A DNA stretch of 64,000 bases from Ancylomarina longa (GTDB taxonomy: Bacteria; Bacteroidota; Bacteroidia; Bacteroidales; Marinifilaceae), in contig NZ_RJJX01000002.1 in the NCBI RefSeq assembly GCF_003996985.1, positions 219,956-283,955 of the forward strand, written 5' to 3'. A model generated the notes under the pieces. The model ran no database searches. It saw nothing but the letters and a program-made list of their open reading frames with translations, and was not told the DNA's origin. This document shows, piece after piece, positions 27,085-39,624 of this stretch. Every line of letters starts with the position of its first letter. The first letter of the stretch is position 1. A program made the position numbers and the translations under genes.

Positions 27085-27101
27085 ACTCCAAGTCAACTTG
27101 A

Positions 27102-30284
<3,183 letters not shown>

Positions 30285-30285
30285 A

Positions 30286-30720
30286 AAATGCCAACATTTG
30301 GCTTAGCCCATATACAATAGTTGATAAAGTGAATAATGGAAAGCCTACCAAAATAGGCCGTGAACTAATGATTAAATGAAATCTTAAAATAATTTACCCC
30401 CTTCGGGGATTATCCACAATCATTTACCTACCGCCCATTACATGGGCGGTTATTAAAATTAAGCCCTAAGCTAATTTAAGAATGCCACAAAGTGGCTATA
30501 TTTGAATAAGCTTCCACAAAATGAATGGTCATATGAATAACGAAAATCATCCCTGAAGACGGATGAACTAAAACACAAAATAAAGTAACATAGCAATAGA
30601 ATTTATTGCTTCAGCTAATAAAAAATGCCACGAAGTGGCTATACATGAATAACCACCTATGCAATGGGCGGTAAGATCAATTACGAAAATCATCCCCGAA
30701 AGGGGGTGAACTAAAACCTC
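30286..30720. repeat. Left palindromic repeat field flanking the transposase
   Basis: Dense imperfect palindromes with a recurring order: GCCACnAAGTGGC, then an ACCGCC...GGGCGGT stem, then ATCATCC(C)...GGATGA, then ACTAAAAC, plus CCCCTTCGGGG. One complete ~143-bp composite unit starts near 30591, with degenerate units before it (30286-30590). The block ends with TCCCCGAAAGGGGGT at 30693-30707, the inverted mate of 31179-31192. Spurious long frames here are repeat artefacts. Confidence 0.88.
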
Positions 30721-30725
30721 TTATT

Positions 30726-31175
30726 ATGAGCAGTTACCGACAAATATATTATCATATCATCTTTAGAACAAAAAAGAGTGGGAAAATCCTGCCGTTAAGC
30801 CATATCGAAAAATTATTTGCCTATATATTCGGAATAATTAAACAAAAAGGATGTCATTTATATAGAATAAATGGAATGCAAGATCATATTCATATTTTAT
30901 CTGATTTACATCCCAGTATCTCACTAGCTGATTTCATGAGAGAAATAAAAACATCTTCTTCGGTATGGCTAAAACAACAAACTGAATTTAGCGACTTTAA
31001 AGGTTGGGCAGATGGATATGCTGCATTAACGGTCTCATATGGTGATAAGGATGATGTCCTTAACTATATTAAAAATCAACAAAACCATCATCAAACCGAA
31101 TCTTTTTCAAAGGAATTTAGAAGACTTCTTGAATCTGAGGGAATTGATATTGACGAACGTTACTTCTTGAAGTAA
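30726..31175 (+). CDS. Single-domain HUH (Y1) transposase, IS200/IS605 or RAYT-like
   Basis: A 149-aa Y1 HUH nuclease. The metal-binding HxH is H54-I-H56 in DHIHIL, and the probable nucleophile is Y114 in LNYIKNQQNHH. It starts MSSYRQIYYHIIFRTK, as do IS200-like TnpA proteins. No tnpB accompanies it. It is embedded in several copies of complex palindromes on both sides, and its immediate flanks are inverted palindromes (30693-30707 and 31179-31192). That arrangement is typical of REP-associated tyrosine transposases (RAYTs), which process single-stranded hairpin DNA. The frame is intact, so the enzyme may be active. Confidence 0.88.
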   Translation: MSSYRQIYYHIIFRTKKSGKILPLSHIEKLFAYIFGIIKQKGCHLYRINGMQDHIHILSDLHPSISLADFMREIKTSSSVWLKQQTEFSDFKGWADGYAALTVSYGDKDDVLNYIKNQQNHHQTESFSKEFRRLLESEGIDIDERYFLK

Positions 31176-31690
31176 TTTACCCCCTTCGGGGAAATGCTTC
31201 ACTTATTTATCCTCCGTCCATTTCATGGACGGTTATTAAAATCAAACCCTTTCAGGGCTAAAACGAAATAGAAGCTATTGCTTCAATCAATAAAAAATGC
31301 CACAAAGTGGCTATACATGAATAACCGCCTATGCAATGGGCGGTAAGATCAATAACGAAAATCATCCCTGAAGACGGATGAACTAAAACACAAAATAACA
31401 TAGCAATAGAATTTATTGCTTCAGCTAATAAAAAATGCCACGAAGTGGCTAAACATGAATAACCGCCTATACCATGGGCGATAATATCAATAACAAAAAT
31501 CATCCCTGAAGACAGACGAACTAAAACACAAAATAAAGTAACATAGCAATAGAATTTATTGCTTCAGCTAATAAAAAATGCCACGAAGTGGCTATACATG
31601 AATAACCGCCTATGCAATGGGCGAAAAATGGATAATCAAAAACCTCCCCAAAAAGGGGGGGGGGGAACTAAAACAAGATTAACACAAGCT
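31176..31690. repeat. Right palindromic repeat field with tandem ~143-bp composite units
   Basis: It begins with ACCCCCTTCGGGGA (31179-31192) and a GTCCATTTCATGGAC stem, then three tandem composite units. The shared start TAGCAATAGAATTTATTGCT is at 31401 and 31544 (143 bp apart); a degenerate copy begins near 31268. Each unit holds four hairpins: AGCAATAGAATTTATTGCT, GCCACGAAGTGGC, ACCGCCTATGCAATGGGCGG and ATCATCC..GGATGA. The array ends in an 11-G tract (31655-31665). Confidence 0.9.
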
Positions 31691-31695
31691 ATAAA

Positions 31696-33717
31696 ATGAC
31701 ATCTAAAAACCTCACCTTACTTCTCATCACCTTTCTTGTGTGGAGTAGCTGCCAACCTAAAGTGGAAAAAGCAAAAGATCTGCAAAACTCCTTCCCCAAC
31801 ATCCTCAATATACAGGGAATTCCGGCATCTCAGTTCGATTTAAAGCCCTTTGGATTTTCCGATTTGGGAGCATGGCATGGCTACGCTTTACCTCCTAAAG
31901 ATAGTACGGAATACTATGGTGGTTTTTCGGGACCTCTGTGCATGAAAATGTGGGGACAATGGTTGGGTAAATGTGTTAGTCAGCTGGAACTAACCGATGC
32001 TGCAACAATGGAAGCCATTGACCTGAGCAAAGCCAAAGCAGAAATGCTTTACCTGCCGGGCAGACTGCAACAAAATCTGGAGTTGAAAGATTGGCGTATC
32101 CAACTTAGATTGATATTTGTAAGCAACAGAACGAGCCTGATAGAGACCACTATTCTCAACAAAAAAGATACGAATGCCAGCATTTTTACGGGTTGGAAAG
32201 GTAGGCTCTTCGCAAAAGGATTACAATTTTCTGAGTGCCCCAACGGAATTCAGGTAGATTTCGAAAATGGGAAAAAGCATTTTCTGATTCAAACGAATAA
32301 AGAAGAGGATGTGATGATCTCGGCAGATCGGCGATCCTATCATCTGATCGTAAAAAAACCAATAGACCTGCCAGCAGGTGAAGCCAGGAAGCTAAAGCTG
32401 CTTCATTCCTATTATTTTAATCCTGAAGAAGCATCCTTAGAAAGCAATCAGATTTCGGATTACTTCGCACAAAGCGATAGCTTGTTTAGCGCCAATAAAA
32501 TTCGATGGAACGGATATTTGAGTAAGGCATTAGAGAGTAAGAATCCACTCCTGCGCAAAGCAGAGAACCGAAAACTTGCAGTTAAATGTGTGGAGACACT
32601 GCTTACCAATTGGCGTTCTGCTGCCGGAGATTTAAAACACGATGGCGTTTTTCCATCAGCAGCCTATCAGGGCTTTTATGGATTTTGGTCGTGGGATAGC
32701 TGGAAACAAGCGGTTGCTTTGGCACACTTTCAACCTCAATTGGCAAAAAGCAATATTCGCTCCCTATTCGATTATCAGGATAAAATGGGAATGGTGGCCG
32801 ATTGTATTTATTTCGATGCCTCGGAGAACAACTGGCGCGATACCAAAGCTCCTTTAGCCGCTTGGGCAGTACTGCAAATTTATCAGGAAACACATGATCT
32901 GGATTTTGTGAAAGAGATGTATCCCAAACTGGTGAAATATCATAACTGGTGGTATCAGAATCGCGATCACGACAGGAATGGTTTGTGCGAGTATGGCTCT
33001 ACAGATGGCACTTTAATAGCAGCAAAATGGGAAAGTGGAATGGACAATGCCGTGCGTTTTGATGATGCTAAAATGCTGAAAAATAATGCTCACGCCTGGT
33101 CGATGAATCAGGAATCGGTGGATTTAAATGCCTATTTGTATGCAGAAAAAAACCAATTGGCAGCTCTGGCCTTGCTGCTGGACAAAACAGCTGAAGCAAA
33201 CACTTATCAGGAACAGGCAAAAAGTCTAAAACAGCAAATTGCCACCAAATTCTGGGATGAGCAAACAGGATTTTTCTACGATAGAGCCTTAGAGACAGGA
33301 AAACTTTTAACCATTCAGCAAGGAGCCGAAGGTTGGATTCCCCTATACACCAAAATCGCAAGTAAAAAACAGGCTGCTGCCGTTCGAAATATTCTTGTGG
33401 ATAGCACAAAATTTGCAAGCTATATGCCCTTCCCTACTTTAGCTGCAGATCATGCCAAATTCAATCCCTTAAAGGGATATTGGAGAGGTCCGGTTTGGAT
33501 CGATCAGGCTTATTTTGGTATTAAAGGACTCCAAAACTATGGATTTAAAAAGGATGCGGATGCTTTAAGTGAAAATTTACTACAGCACGCCGAAGGACTG
33601 TTGGAGGATGCTCCTATCAGAGAAAATTACCATCCACTAACGGGTAAAGGACTAAATGCAAATCATTTCTCATGGTCGGCTGCACATTTCTTAATGCTAT
33701 TAAGCGATGAGGAATAA
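31696..33717 (+). CDS. Glycoside hydrolase family 63 type glucosidase, lipoprotein
   Basis: A 673-aa lipoprotein (lipobox SSC in LVWSSCQPK) with an N-terminal beta-sandwich and a C-terminal (alpha/alpha)6 barrel. Signature stretches of the GH63/YgjK group: FWSWDSWKQAVAL, KWESGMDNAVRFD (likely acid), GYWRGPVWIDQAYFGIKGL, and IRENYHPLTGKGLNANHFSWSAAHFLML (late catalytic glutamate). GH63 enzymes cleave alpha-glucosidic and some alpha-galactosidic or mannosylglycerate bonds. The exact substrate is uncertain. It starts 31 bp after a G11 tract. Confidence 0.82.
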   Translation: MTSKNLTLLLITFLVWSSCQPKVEKAKDLQNSFPNILNIQGIPASQFDLKPFGFSDLGAWHGYALPPKDSTEYYGGFSGPLCMKMWGQWLGKCVSQLELTDAATMEAIDLSKAKAEMLYLPGRLQQNLELKDWRIQLRLIFVSNRTSLIETTILNKKDTNASIFTGWKGRLFAKGLQFSECPNGIQVDFENGKKHFLIQTNKEEDVMISADRRSYHLIVKKPIDLPAGEARKLKLLHSYYFNPEEASLESNQISDYFAQSDSLFSANKIRWNGYLSKALESKNPLLRKAENRKLAVKCVETLLTNWRSAAGDLKHDGVFPSAAYQGFYGFWSWDSWKQAVALAHFQPQLAKSNIRSLFDYQDKMGMVADCIYFDASENNWRDTKAPLAAWAVLQIYQETHDLDFVKEMYPKLVKYHNWWYQNRDHDRNGLCEYGSTDGTLIAAKWESGMDNAVRFDDAKMLKNNAHAWSMNQESVDLNAYLYAEKNQLAALALLLDKTAEANTYQEQAKSLKQQIATKFWDEQTGFFYDRALETGKLLTIQQGAEGWIPLYTKIASKKQAAAVRNILVDSTKFASYMPFPTLAADHAKFNPLKGYWRGPVWIDQAYFGIKGLQNYGFKKDADALSENLLQHAEGLLEDAPIRENYHPLTGKGLNANHFSWSAAHFLMLLSDEE

Positions 33718-34079
33718 TGCTTAAATCAGAAAATGGAACGCGGATAACGCAAATAACACATATTCTTTTTATCTGTAATGATCCGCAAGATCCGTGTCAT
33801 CTGTGTTCTGATTAGTTTATTTAAAACCAGGCATTTCAAATTTCGGTAAAACGAAGGACGAAATGTCTTTTTTATGTTGTAGGACATACTTAATTTAAGT
33901 AAAGTTCACATCTGCAATTATCTTAAGTCGTACATTTTCTGTGAGTTAAATAAGGAATGTATTTTATTTAACTTTTTCGCATTTATATATTGCATTATTG
34001 TATCATTTCATTTAACTTCATACTCGTTAAAATAAATTTATAACCCGATTGGTAACCCCCAATCACAAAACCCTAAAGT
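33718..34079. other. Intergenic gap, no gene seen
   Basis: A 362-bp AT-rich stretch. Apart from a possible weak hairpin near 33831-33875 (GGCATTT..AAATGTC arms followed by T6) no supported feature was found. Confidence 0.5.
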
Positions 34080-34802
34080 ATGACAGATACAACAACTGCC
34101 CCAACAATTAAAGACAAAGTTCTTGGTATCCCTGATGAACAGAAAATTACTCCAACCATTCCTGTGGATATTGTAATTTTAGAAGCAGAGAACCTTTACC
34201 ACTTCGCCAAAGATGACAAAGAAACACTGGTAGAAAGCGGATTAAACACAACTTTAATTGAAGATTTGCTGCCCCGAATCACCTTTTTACAGGATTGTCA
34301 AGCAGCGTGGATGACCGTTTACAATGGAAAAGAAATTACTCTGGAAGAATGGAAAAAGGAGTCGGAAAAAGCTTACGAATTACAAGCAGAACTACTGCAT
34401 TCTTTTCGATTTGCCTTTAGAAATGAGCACAAATTAACAACACAAGTTAACCGTATTGCAGAAGGAAGCGGACACGCCGATTTAATACAGGATTTAAAAG
34501 ACTATGCCTCCTTGGGTAAAGCCAATAAAGAAGCATTAGAAGCAATAAATTTCGACATGCAGAAATTAGATCTTGCAATAACAATGTCAAATAGCCTATT
34601 ATCCTTATTAGGGGAAGTAAATGGCATTAGAAAGGATGCCGGCAAACTAGAGAAAGAACTGCGCGATCGTGCCTACACTTATTTAAAGCAAGCTGTAGAC
34701 GAAATTCGCGATTACGGTAAATACGCCTTCTGGAAAGAGGAGGATAAAGTAAAATTGTATTCGAGTGACTATTCCCGAAAAATTAGAGAGAGAAACTCCT
34801 GA
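34080..34802 (+). CDS. Conserved-looking hypothetical protein, helical, 240 aa
   Basis: I do not recognise a characterised family. The 240-aa soluble protein has no signal peptide or membrane segment. It starts with a Thr/Pro-rich tail (MTDTTTAPTIKDKVLGIPDEQ) and is then mostly alpha-helical, with long charged amphipathic stretches (about 60-130 and 150-230, e.g. LGEVNGIRKDAGKLEKELRDRAYTYLKQAVDEIRDYGKYAFW). Codon use looks like the neighbours. It is followed within 45 bp by three 41-bp imperfect repeats. This resembles the HU-like gene at 12551, which also precedes a repeat array. Confidence 0.75.
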   Translation: MTDTTTAPTIKDKVLGIPDEQKITPTIPVDIVILEAENLYHFAKDDKETLVESGLNTTLIEDLLPRITFLQDCQAAWMTVYNGKEITLEEWKKESEKAYELQAELLHSFRFAFRNEHKLTTQVNRIAEGSGHADLIQDLKDYASLGKANKEALEAINFDMQKLDLAITMSNSLLSLLGEVNGIRKDAGKLEKELRDRAYTYLKQAVDEIRDYGKYAFWKEEDKVKLYSSDYSRKIRERNS

Positions 34803-34846
34803 AATTAAGATAAGGACAAACCGCCTGAAACCCTTGCGATGATTGA

Positions 34847-34990
34847 TCATTTACCCGATAGGAGGCCCAAAATGCCGATAGAAGGGGTCATTTACCCGAT
34901 AGAAGGTTCAAAATGCCGATGAAAGGGGGTATTTCTCCGATGATCGGCCCCGGAAGCCGATAGTAGGTAAGAATCCGGCGATGAAAGGTT
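34847..34990. repeat. Three imperfect 41-bp tandem repeats
   Basis: Units at 34847-34887, 34888-34928 and 34929-34969, each made of two half-units built on CCGATAGAAGG / CCGATGAAAGG. Units 1 and 2 differ at only a few bases; unit 3 is degenerate and a last half-unit runs to about 34990. The block is more GC-rich than its surroundings. No open frame is conserved through it. Confidence 0.88.
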
Positions 34991-35048
34991 TGAAATTTGA
35001 ATTGTATTACTCAGATCTACATACAATTATTTACAACTAAGCATGAAG

Positions 35049-35082
35049 ACATCCCAGACAATGCGTCTGGGATGTTTTTTTA
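35049..35082 (+). terminator. Intrinsic terminator for the 240-aa gene
   Basis: ACATCCCAGAC / GTCTGGGATGT (35049-35059 with 35065-35075) is followed by T7. Confidence 0.93.
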
Positions 35083-35154
35083 TTTCTAAAATACCCCACC
35101 TGTTAGTGGTGTAAAAATGCTTTAGTTTTAAAAAGCGACGAATAAAGACTAGCT

Positions 35155-35194
35155 ATAAAAAAATCCCGATGAAGCCTAAATCTTCATCGGGATT
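35155..35194 (-). terminator. Intrinsic terminator of the GH97 gene
   Basis: AATCCCGATGAAG / CTTCATCGGGATT (35162-35174 with 35182-35194) is followed on the minus strand by a T run. Confidence 0.92.
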
Positions 35195-35220
35195 GCCAAA
35201 CTATAAAAAAATCAAGGCTG

Positions 35221-37338
35221 CTATTTCATTTCCATGATACTTATGGCAGCTCCACCACCTGCTGCCAGGTGATATTTTAAATGAGAAGTAGTATCAACTT
35301 CCTTTTTAATGATCTGATAAGCGGTTGGATTTTTATCCCAATGCGCAGTTTTACCATCTAAATACATTGTTGCCATATATTTTTTTCCTGCTGGCAAGAA
35401 ATCAAGACTGATATCCATATCACGTGCATTTTCGTCGGTAATAGATCCTACAAACCAATTATCCGAAGCTCTGTCCTGACGGGCAATGGTAACAAAATCG
35501 CCAATTTCCCCATTCAATACCTTCGTAGTTTCCCAGGTAACCGGTACATCTCTGATAAATTGAAAAGCATCGTTTCCCTTGTAATATTGCATTAGATCAG
35601 GAACCATTTGAATGGGGCTATTGATTACCACATACAAAGCCAATTGCTGCGCCAGGGTGGTATTCACCTGATTATTTTTTTTGTATGGCTTCAGCTTGAT
35701 ATTAAAGATACCAGGAGTAAAATCAATAGGACCGGCAAGCATACGGGTAAAAGCTACAATAGAAAGATGCTCAGGAGGATTACCACCGTCACTCGACCAT
35801 GCATTAAATTCCTGTCCTCGCAAGCCTTCGCGGGAGATGGCATTCGGATAGGTTCTTCGCAATCCGGTAGCTTTAATCGGCTCGTGCGCATCCACAGCCA
35901 CTTTATACTTGGCACCCATCTCTAAAGCGCGTCGGTAATTATTTACCATCCATTGTCCGTGGTGATACTCCCCTTTCGGAATAATCTTACCAACATATCC
36001 CGTTTTAACGGCGTGAATCCCCAAGGAGTTCATCAAATGATATGCGGTATCCATTTGCTGATTGTAGGTTCTTGGTGCAGCCGAAGTTTCGTGATGCATA
36101 ATCAGCTCCACTCCTTTTGATTTACCATAACGAACCACTTCTTTTAAATCGTAATCGGGATAAGGAGTCACAAAATCGAAAACGCCTTCTCTGTCCTCAA
36201 AACCAATCCAATGTTCCCAACCGGTATTCCAGCCTTCCACTAAAATGCCTCCCAATCCGTTCTCAGATGCAAAATCGATCAGCTTTTTAGCATAAGCAGT
36301 AGTTGCGCCGTGCCTACCATTTGGTTTCAGACCCGTTGCAGTATTCATATCCTGAGATCCACCATAATCCCAGGTTTTATTTCCCAAGTGCATATCCCAC
36401 CAGATACCTACATATTTCATGGGTTTGAAATAATCTACCGATCCAATTTTGTTGGGTTCGTTTAGGTTTACGATCAAGTCGGATTCAATTAAGCCTCCCG
36501 CATGATCAGCAATCTGAATGGTTCTCCATGGTGTGTGGAAAGGCAGGCTTCTCTTCACCTTATATCCTGTAATGTCGGAGCCTACCAATTCGCTCTGCAT
36601 CATCAAATGTTCCTTATCAATCTTTAAGGTCATTCCTGCATAATCGGTAAGGTTGGCCTCATGAAAGCTTAAATAAATACCAGCCGCAGTTTTCATAGTC
36701 ACCGGTGTATTTACAGCATTATAGGGAATATTAGTTTGAGCTAAGTTTTTATTTTTCTCATATTTTCTGGCATCAATTCCCGTAAATTTTGTGGTATGAT
36801 ACAAATGCTCGTAGATATCCCAATCGCCTGGAATCCACCAAACCTGATGATCGCCAGTTAGATTAAATTGTGTATTCTCATCGGTAATAATGACTTCTTT
36901 CATTGCCTTTTGTTCGGGAAATTCGTATCGAAAACCAAGACCATCGTTATATACCTTAAATACCAAATTCATTTTCCTGTTTGGTGCTTTTTGTTCTTCC
37001 AATGCCAAACTCAATTCATTGTAATGATCGGTTACTACTCGCTTTTCGCCCCAAGGCATCTCCCAGGTAGAATTACTGCTTGTGTTTTTTGCATCTACAA
37101 TCTTCCATCCTTTTTCGATGGCGGGCAGGTTTTTAAATTCGAAACCCAATTTAGAGGTATCGATTACTGTTTTTCCATTAAATACTACCTGATAGCTGGC
37201 TTGTCCGTCGATCATATCAACTTCAACACCTATTTTTCCATCAGGAGATTCCACTTTTGCCGTAGTCTTACTTTTTGCACAGGATGCCATCAAAATGGCG
37301 AGTCCGATAAATGCAAAAAGAATTGATTTGATTTTCAT
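35221..37338 (-). CDS. Glycoside hydrolase family 97 alpha-glucosidase (SusB-like), lipoprotein
   Basis: A 705-aa exported enzyme (lipobox MASC) of GH97, which removes glucose from alpha-glucans. N-terminal beta-sandwich (about 30-290), TIM barrel with EGWNTGWEHWIGFEDREGVFDF, and C-terminal beta domain. The barrel contains MHHETSAAPRTYNQQMD and the REGLRGQEFNAWS region. Glutamates at these places are the pattern of the inverting SusB subgroup rather than the retaining alpha-galactosidase subgroup, which uses an aspartate nucleophile. It lies next to susR, which is transcribed toward it on the same strand. Confidence 0.9.
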   Translation of the reverse strand: MKIKSILFAFIGLAILMASCAKSKTTAKVESPDGKIGVEVDMIDGQASYQVVFNGKTVIDTSKLGFEFKNLPAIEKGWKIVDAKNTSSNSTWEMPWGEKRVVTDHYNELSLALEEQKAPNRKMNLVFKVYNDGLGFRYEFPEQKAMKEVIITDENTQFNLTGDHQVWWIPGDWDIYEHLYHTTKFTGIDARKYEKNKNLAQTNIPYNAVNTPVTMKTAAGIYLSFHEANLTDYAGMTLKIDKEHLMMQSELVGSDITGYKVKRSLPFHTPWRTIQIADHAGGLIESDLIVNLNEPNKIGSVDYFKPMKYVGIWWDMHLGNKTWDYGGSQDMNTATGLKPNGRHGATTAYAKKLIDFASENGLGGILVEGWNTGWEHWIGFEDREGVFDFVTPYPDYDLKEVVRYGKSKGVELIMHHETSAAPRTYNQQMDTAYHLMNSLGIHAVKTGYVGKIIPKGEYHHGQWMVNNYRRALEMGAKYKVAVDAHEPIKATGLRRTYPNAISREGLRGQEFNAWSSDGGNPPEHLSIVAFTRMLAGPIDFTPGIFNIKLKPYKKNNQVNTTLAQQLALYVVINSPIQMVPDLMQYYKGNDAFQFIRDVPVTWETTKVLNGEIGDFVTIARQDRASDNWFVGSITDENARDMDISLDFLPAGKKYMATMYLDGKTAHWDKNPTAYQIIKKEVDTTSHLKYHLAAGGGAAISIMEMK

Positions 37339-37717
37339 TTGTCTATAATTTGATTTTTAATATGTCTGTATTGTTCACGAATAACGGTTAACTGTATTCA
37401 AAGAAACAACAGGCGGAAGGCAATTGCTAAATACTAATGGAATATATAGATGATATCCACAGATATCAATACACAAAGCCTTAATAAAGCGATATTTAGG
37501 TTTATTTTAGAAGATGAAAAATATAGATCAAATAAAGATGGGAAATAGTTCCGGAGTGAGATTATTAGGCTGAATTCGACTATTAAATAAAATCGTAATT
37601 TAACTTAACACACCTCTCATACCGTCGCGAATTACTCCTTTTTGCTACCAATGCATAGTTGGATGCTTTCCGACTTTCTTTCCTCAACAGAATCGGTGAG
37701 TATTATTGAAGTTCTCC
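37339..37717. other. Intergenic gap between susR and GH97, no gene seen
   Basis: 379 bp holding the GH97 upstream region. No TAnnTTTG box with a convincing position, leader peptide or strong hairpin was recognised. A short GC-richer patch at about 37618-37640 is unexplained. A SusR binding site could lie here but cannot be identified by eye. Confidence 0.4.
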
Positions 37718-39328
37718 TTATACCGATTTTATTTCCATGATTTTGCTATCAAAATCCTCATTTGGAACTAAAGATCGGTTCTTAATTTTGGTTTTATAGG
37801 TATAGATAGTATTTACCGAAAAGTTGAGAATACTGGCAATTTTTTCATTGTCGATAATACCCAAGCGTATCAAGGCAAAGATTCTTAAATCTGTGTTCAA
37901 GCAATTGGAATCCTTCAATTGAATTCTATCTTTATCCTCGAAAAGGAGATTATAGCGATTGACGAAATCAGGAAATAGTTTTAGGAAAATGCGATCGAAA
38001 TCCTGAAATAAGTTTTGACGTTCTTTTTTAGCATTGTATTGTCGCAATTCGTGTTCGATGGTATCGTACTGTTTGGTGAGCAACTGCCGGGATATTGCCT
38101 TTCTCATGGCATCCATCCTCTCGATAAACTGTGAGCTGAAATTAAAGTAATACCCAACATATTCCTCCTTAATCTTACTCACTTCCCTAAGCTGATCATT
38201 CACTTGCCGCAGACTGCGATTGCTTTCCATTATCACCTTTCTGGCTTTTCGCAACTCCCGCAATTGCCTGTAAATTATAATTGCAAATGCCACAATGATC
38301 AGCGTAAGCAAGGATACAATTATGGATACAGAAAGGACCAGATCTTTTTCTTTCACCACTTTCTTTAATACAGCCGCCTCAATATCTGGTTTGATATAGG
38401 AAATCTCGAGACGACGGGCATTACTTCCATAATAACCTGCATCTTTTTGGGCTTCGGCAATAAACTTATTCGCTTTTTCCAGATCTCCTTCGTGAAATAA
38501 TACTTCGGCTAAAACCTTAGCTGCAAGGGTTTCCATTGTTACCGACTGAATGTCGCCAACTGCAGCTTTTAGTAAATGATATTTAGCCTTTTCCTTTTCA
38601 TGTAAACGGATATAAGCTATTCCCAAGCCACAATTACTAATCGCTGCCTGATGTGGGTTCAAATTGTGATGATATACCAATTCTTTATACAAGTTAATGG
38701 CCTTATCATTCTCCAGATTATTGAGGCTTTTTAAAGCCCGAGCCAATAAATAGTCGAAGGAATCAGGATCGCCCTCCTCCTCAATTTTTCGCACATAGGA
38801 ATTACCAATCTTCAGATATTTTGGTGCAAAATATCCCCATCGTGAATTCGATAAATCGTAATAAGCGCGATAAGCTACCGAATAAAATTCTACTCGCTTT
38901 TTCGCTTGTAACACATAGGGATTAATACTTTGCAAACTATCAATAGTTTCCTTATACAAACCTTTCAGAAGCAGAATCAAAGAAAGGCGGGTTTTTGCCT
39001 CCGCAATCTTCTCTTCATCCTTGAGTTGATATGCTATGTTTATGGCTCTATTGGCATACTGAAAAGCTGAATCGTAAACAAAATACTCGTATTGCTTGCT
39101 TAGCTGAAGCAATAATCGGAACTCCTCTTTTTTATTCTTTGGATTAGCAATTTTCAGAGAATCCCTAAAGACATTTATATCCAGTTTTTTTTGCCGGATA
39201 ATACTATCCTTCAGATGTAAATACCTATTGGTCTTCTCGAATTGTTGTGCCAAAGTATCATTCTGTGCTTCGGAAATCGTAGTGTTACCGAGGCAGATAA
39301 GAAAGGATAAAATAAGAATTCGCAGCAT
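37718..39328 (-). CDS. susR: SusR-type membrane-bound regulator (DUF6377)
   Basis: A 536-aa protein with the SusR layout. It has a signal sequence (to ISEAQ), a periplasmic TPR-like sensor region (about 20-330), one membrane helix (VLSVSIIVSLLTLIIVAFAIIIY, about 334-356), and a coiled-coil (LRKARKVIMESNRSLRQVNDQLREVSKIKEEY). It ends in a cytoplasmic helix-turn-helix (DLRIFALIRLGIIDNEKIASILNFSVNTIYTYKTKIKNRS). SusR of B. thetaiotaomicron senses maltose and activates the starch genes. The neighbouring GH97 gene is the natural target. The susCD pair lies 16 kb away, so a wider regulon is only inferred. Confidence 0.87.
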   Translation of the reverse strand: MLRILILSFLICLGNTTISEAQNDTLAQQFEKTNRYLHLKDSIIRQKKLDINVFRDSLKIANPKNKKEEFRLLLQLSKQYEYFVYDSAFQYANRAINIAYQLKDEEKIAEAKTRLSLILLLKGLYKETIDSLQSINPYVLQAKKRVEFYSVAYRAYYDLSNSRWGYFAPKYLKIGNSYVRKIEEEGDPDSFDYLLARALKSLNNLENDKAINLYKELVYHHNLNPHQAAISNCGLGIAYIRLHEKEKAKYHLLKAAVGDIQSVTMETLAAKVLAEVLFHEGDLEKANKFIAEAQKDAGYYGSNARRLEISYIKPDIEAAVLKKVVKEKDLVLSVSIIVSLLTLIIVAFAIIIYRQLRELRKARKVIMESNRSLRQVNDQLREVSKIKEEYVGYYFNFSSQFIERMDAMRKAISRQLLTKQYDTIEHELRQYNAKKERQNLFQDFDRIFLKLFPDFVNRYNLLFEDKDRIQLKDSNCLNTDLRIFALIRLGIIDNEKIASILNFSVNTIYTYKTKIKNRSLVPNEDFDSKIMEIKSV

Positions 39329-39499
39329 AGTAAGTGGACTTTGGGGTCAAACGACCTGTAAAAATAAAATAAATCTCCATCTATCTAAAACAAATAGGAT
39401 ATTCAGCATATAAAAAGCTTTTTCCTAAGGTATTTCCTGATTATCATCCCTAAAAATAATATGTAATAATTTGAATTATCATTATCAAATAATATTTTC

Positions 39500-39507
39500 T
39501 ATATTTG
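39500..39507 (+). promoter_or_regulatory. -7 promoter box for the prolyl oligopeptidase gene
   Basis: TATATTTG (TAnnTTTG) in a very AT-rich divergent region, 118 bp before the ATG at 39625. Confidence 0.5.
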
Positions 39508-39624
39508 AATATTACTATTTATTATGATTCCATTTGTATCCAAACTAAATATTGTACTCCTAATTCTAAAAAACACCCCTAATTTTTTTTAAAAATATTA
39601 TCACTAATCTCAATTGTCAAAATC

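Noticed and set aside
31258-31503. Minus-strand open frame with an internally repeated protein sequence (IGGYSC twice)
   Set aside because: It runs entirely through the palindromic repeat field; the protein repetition only mirrors the DNA units and there is no gene-like context.
30286-31690. CRISPR array at the repeat field
   Set aside because: Repeats are composite palindromes in tandem without regularly sized unique spacers, and no cas genes are present.
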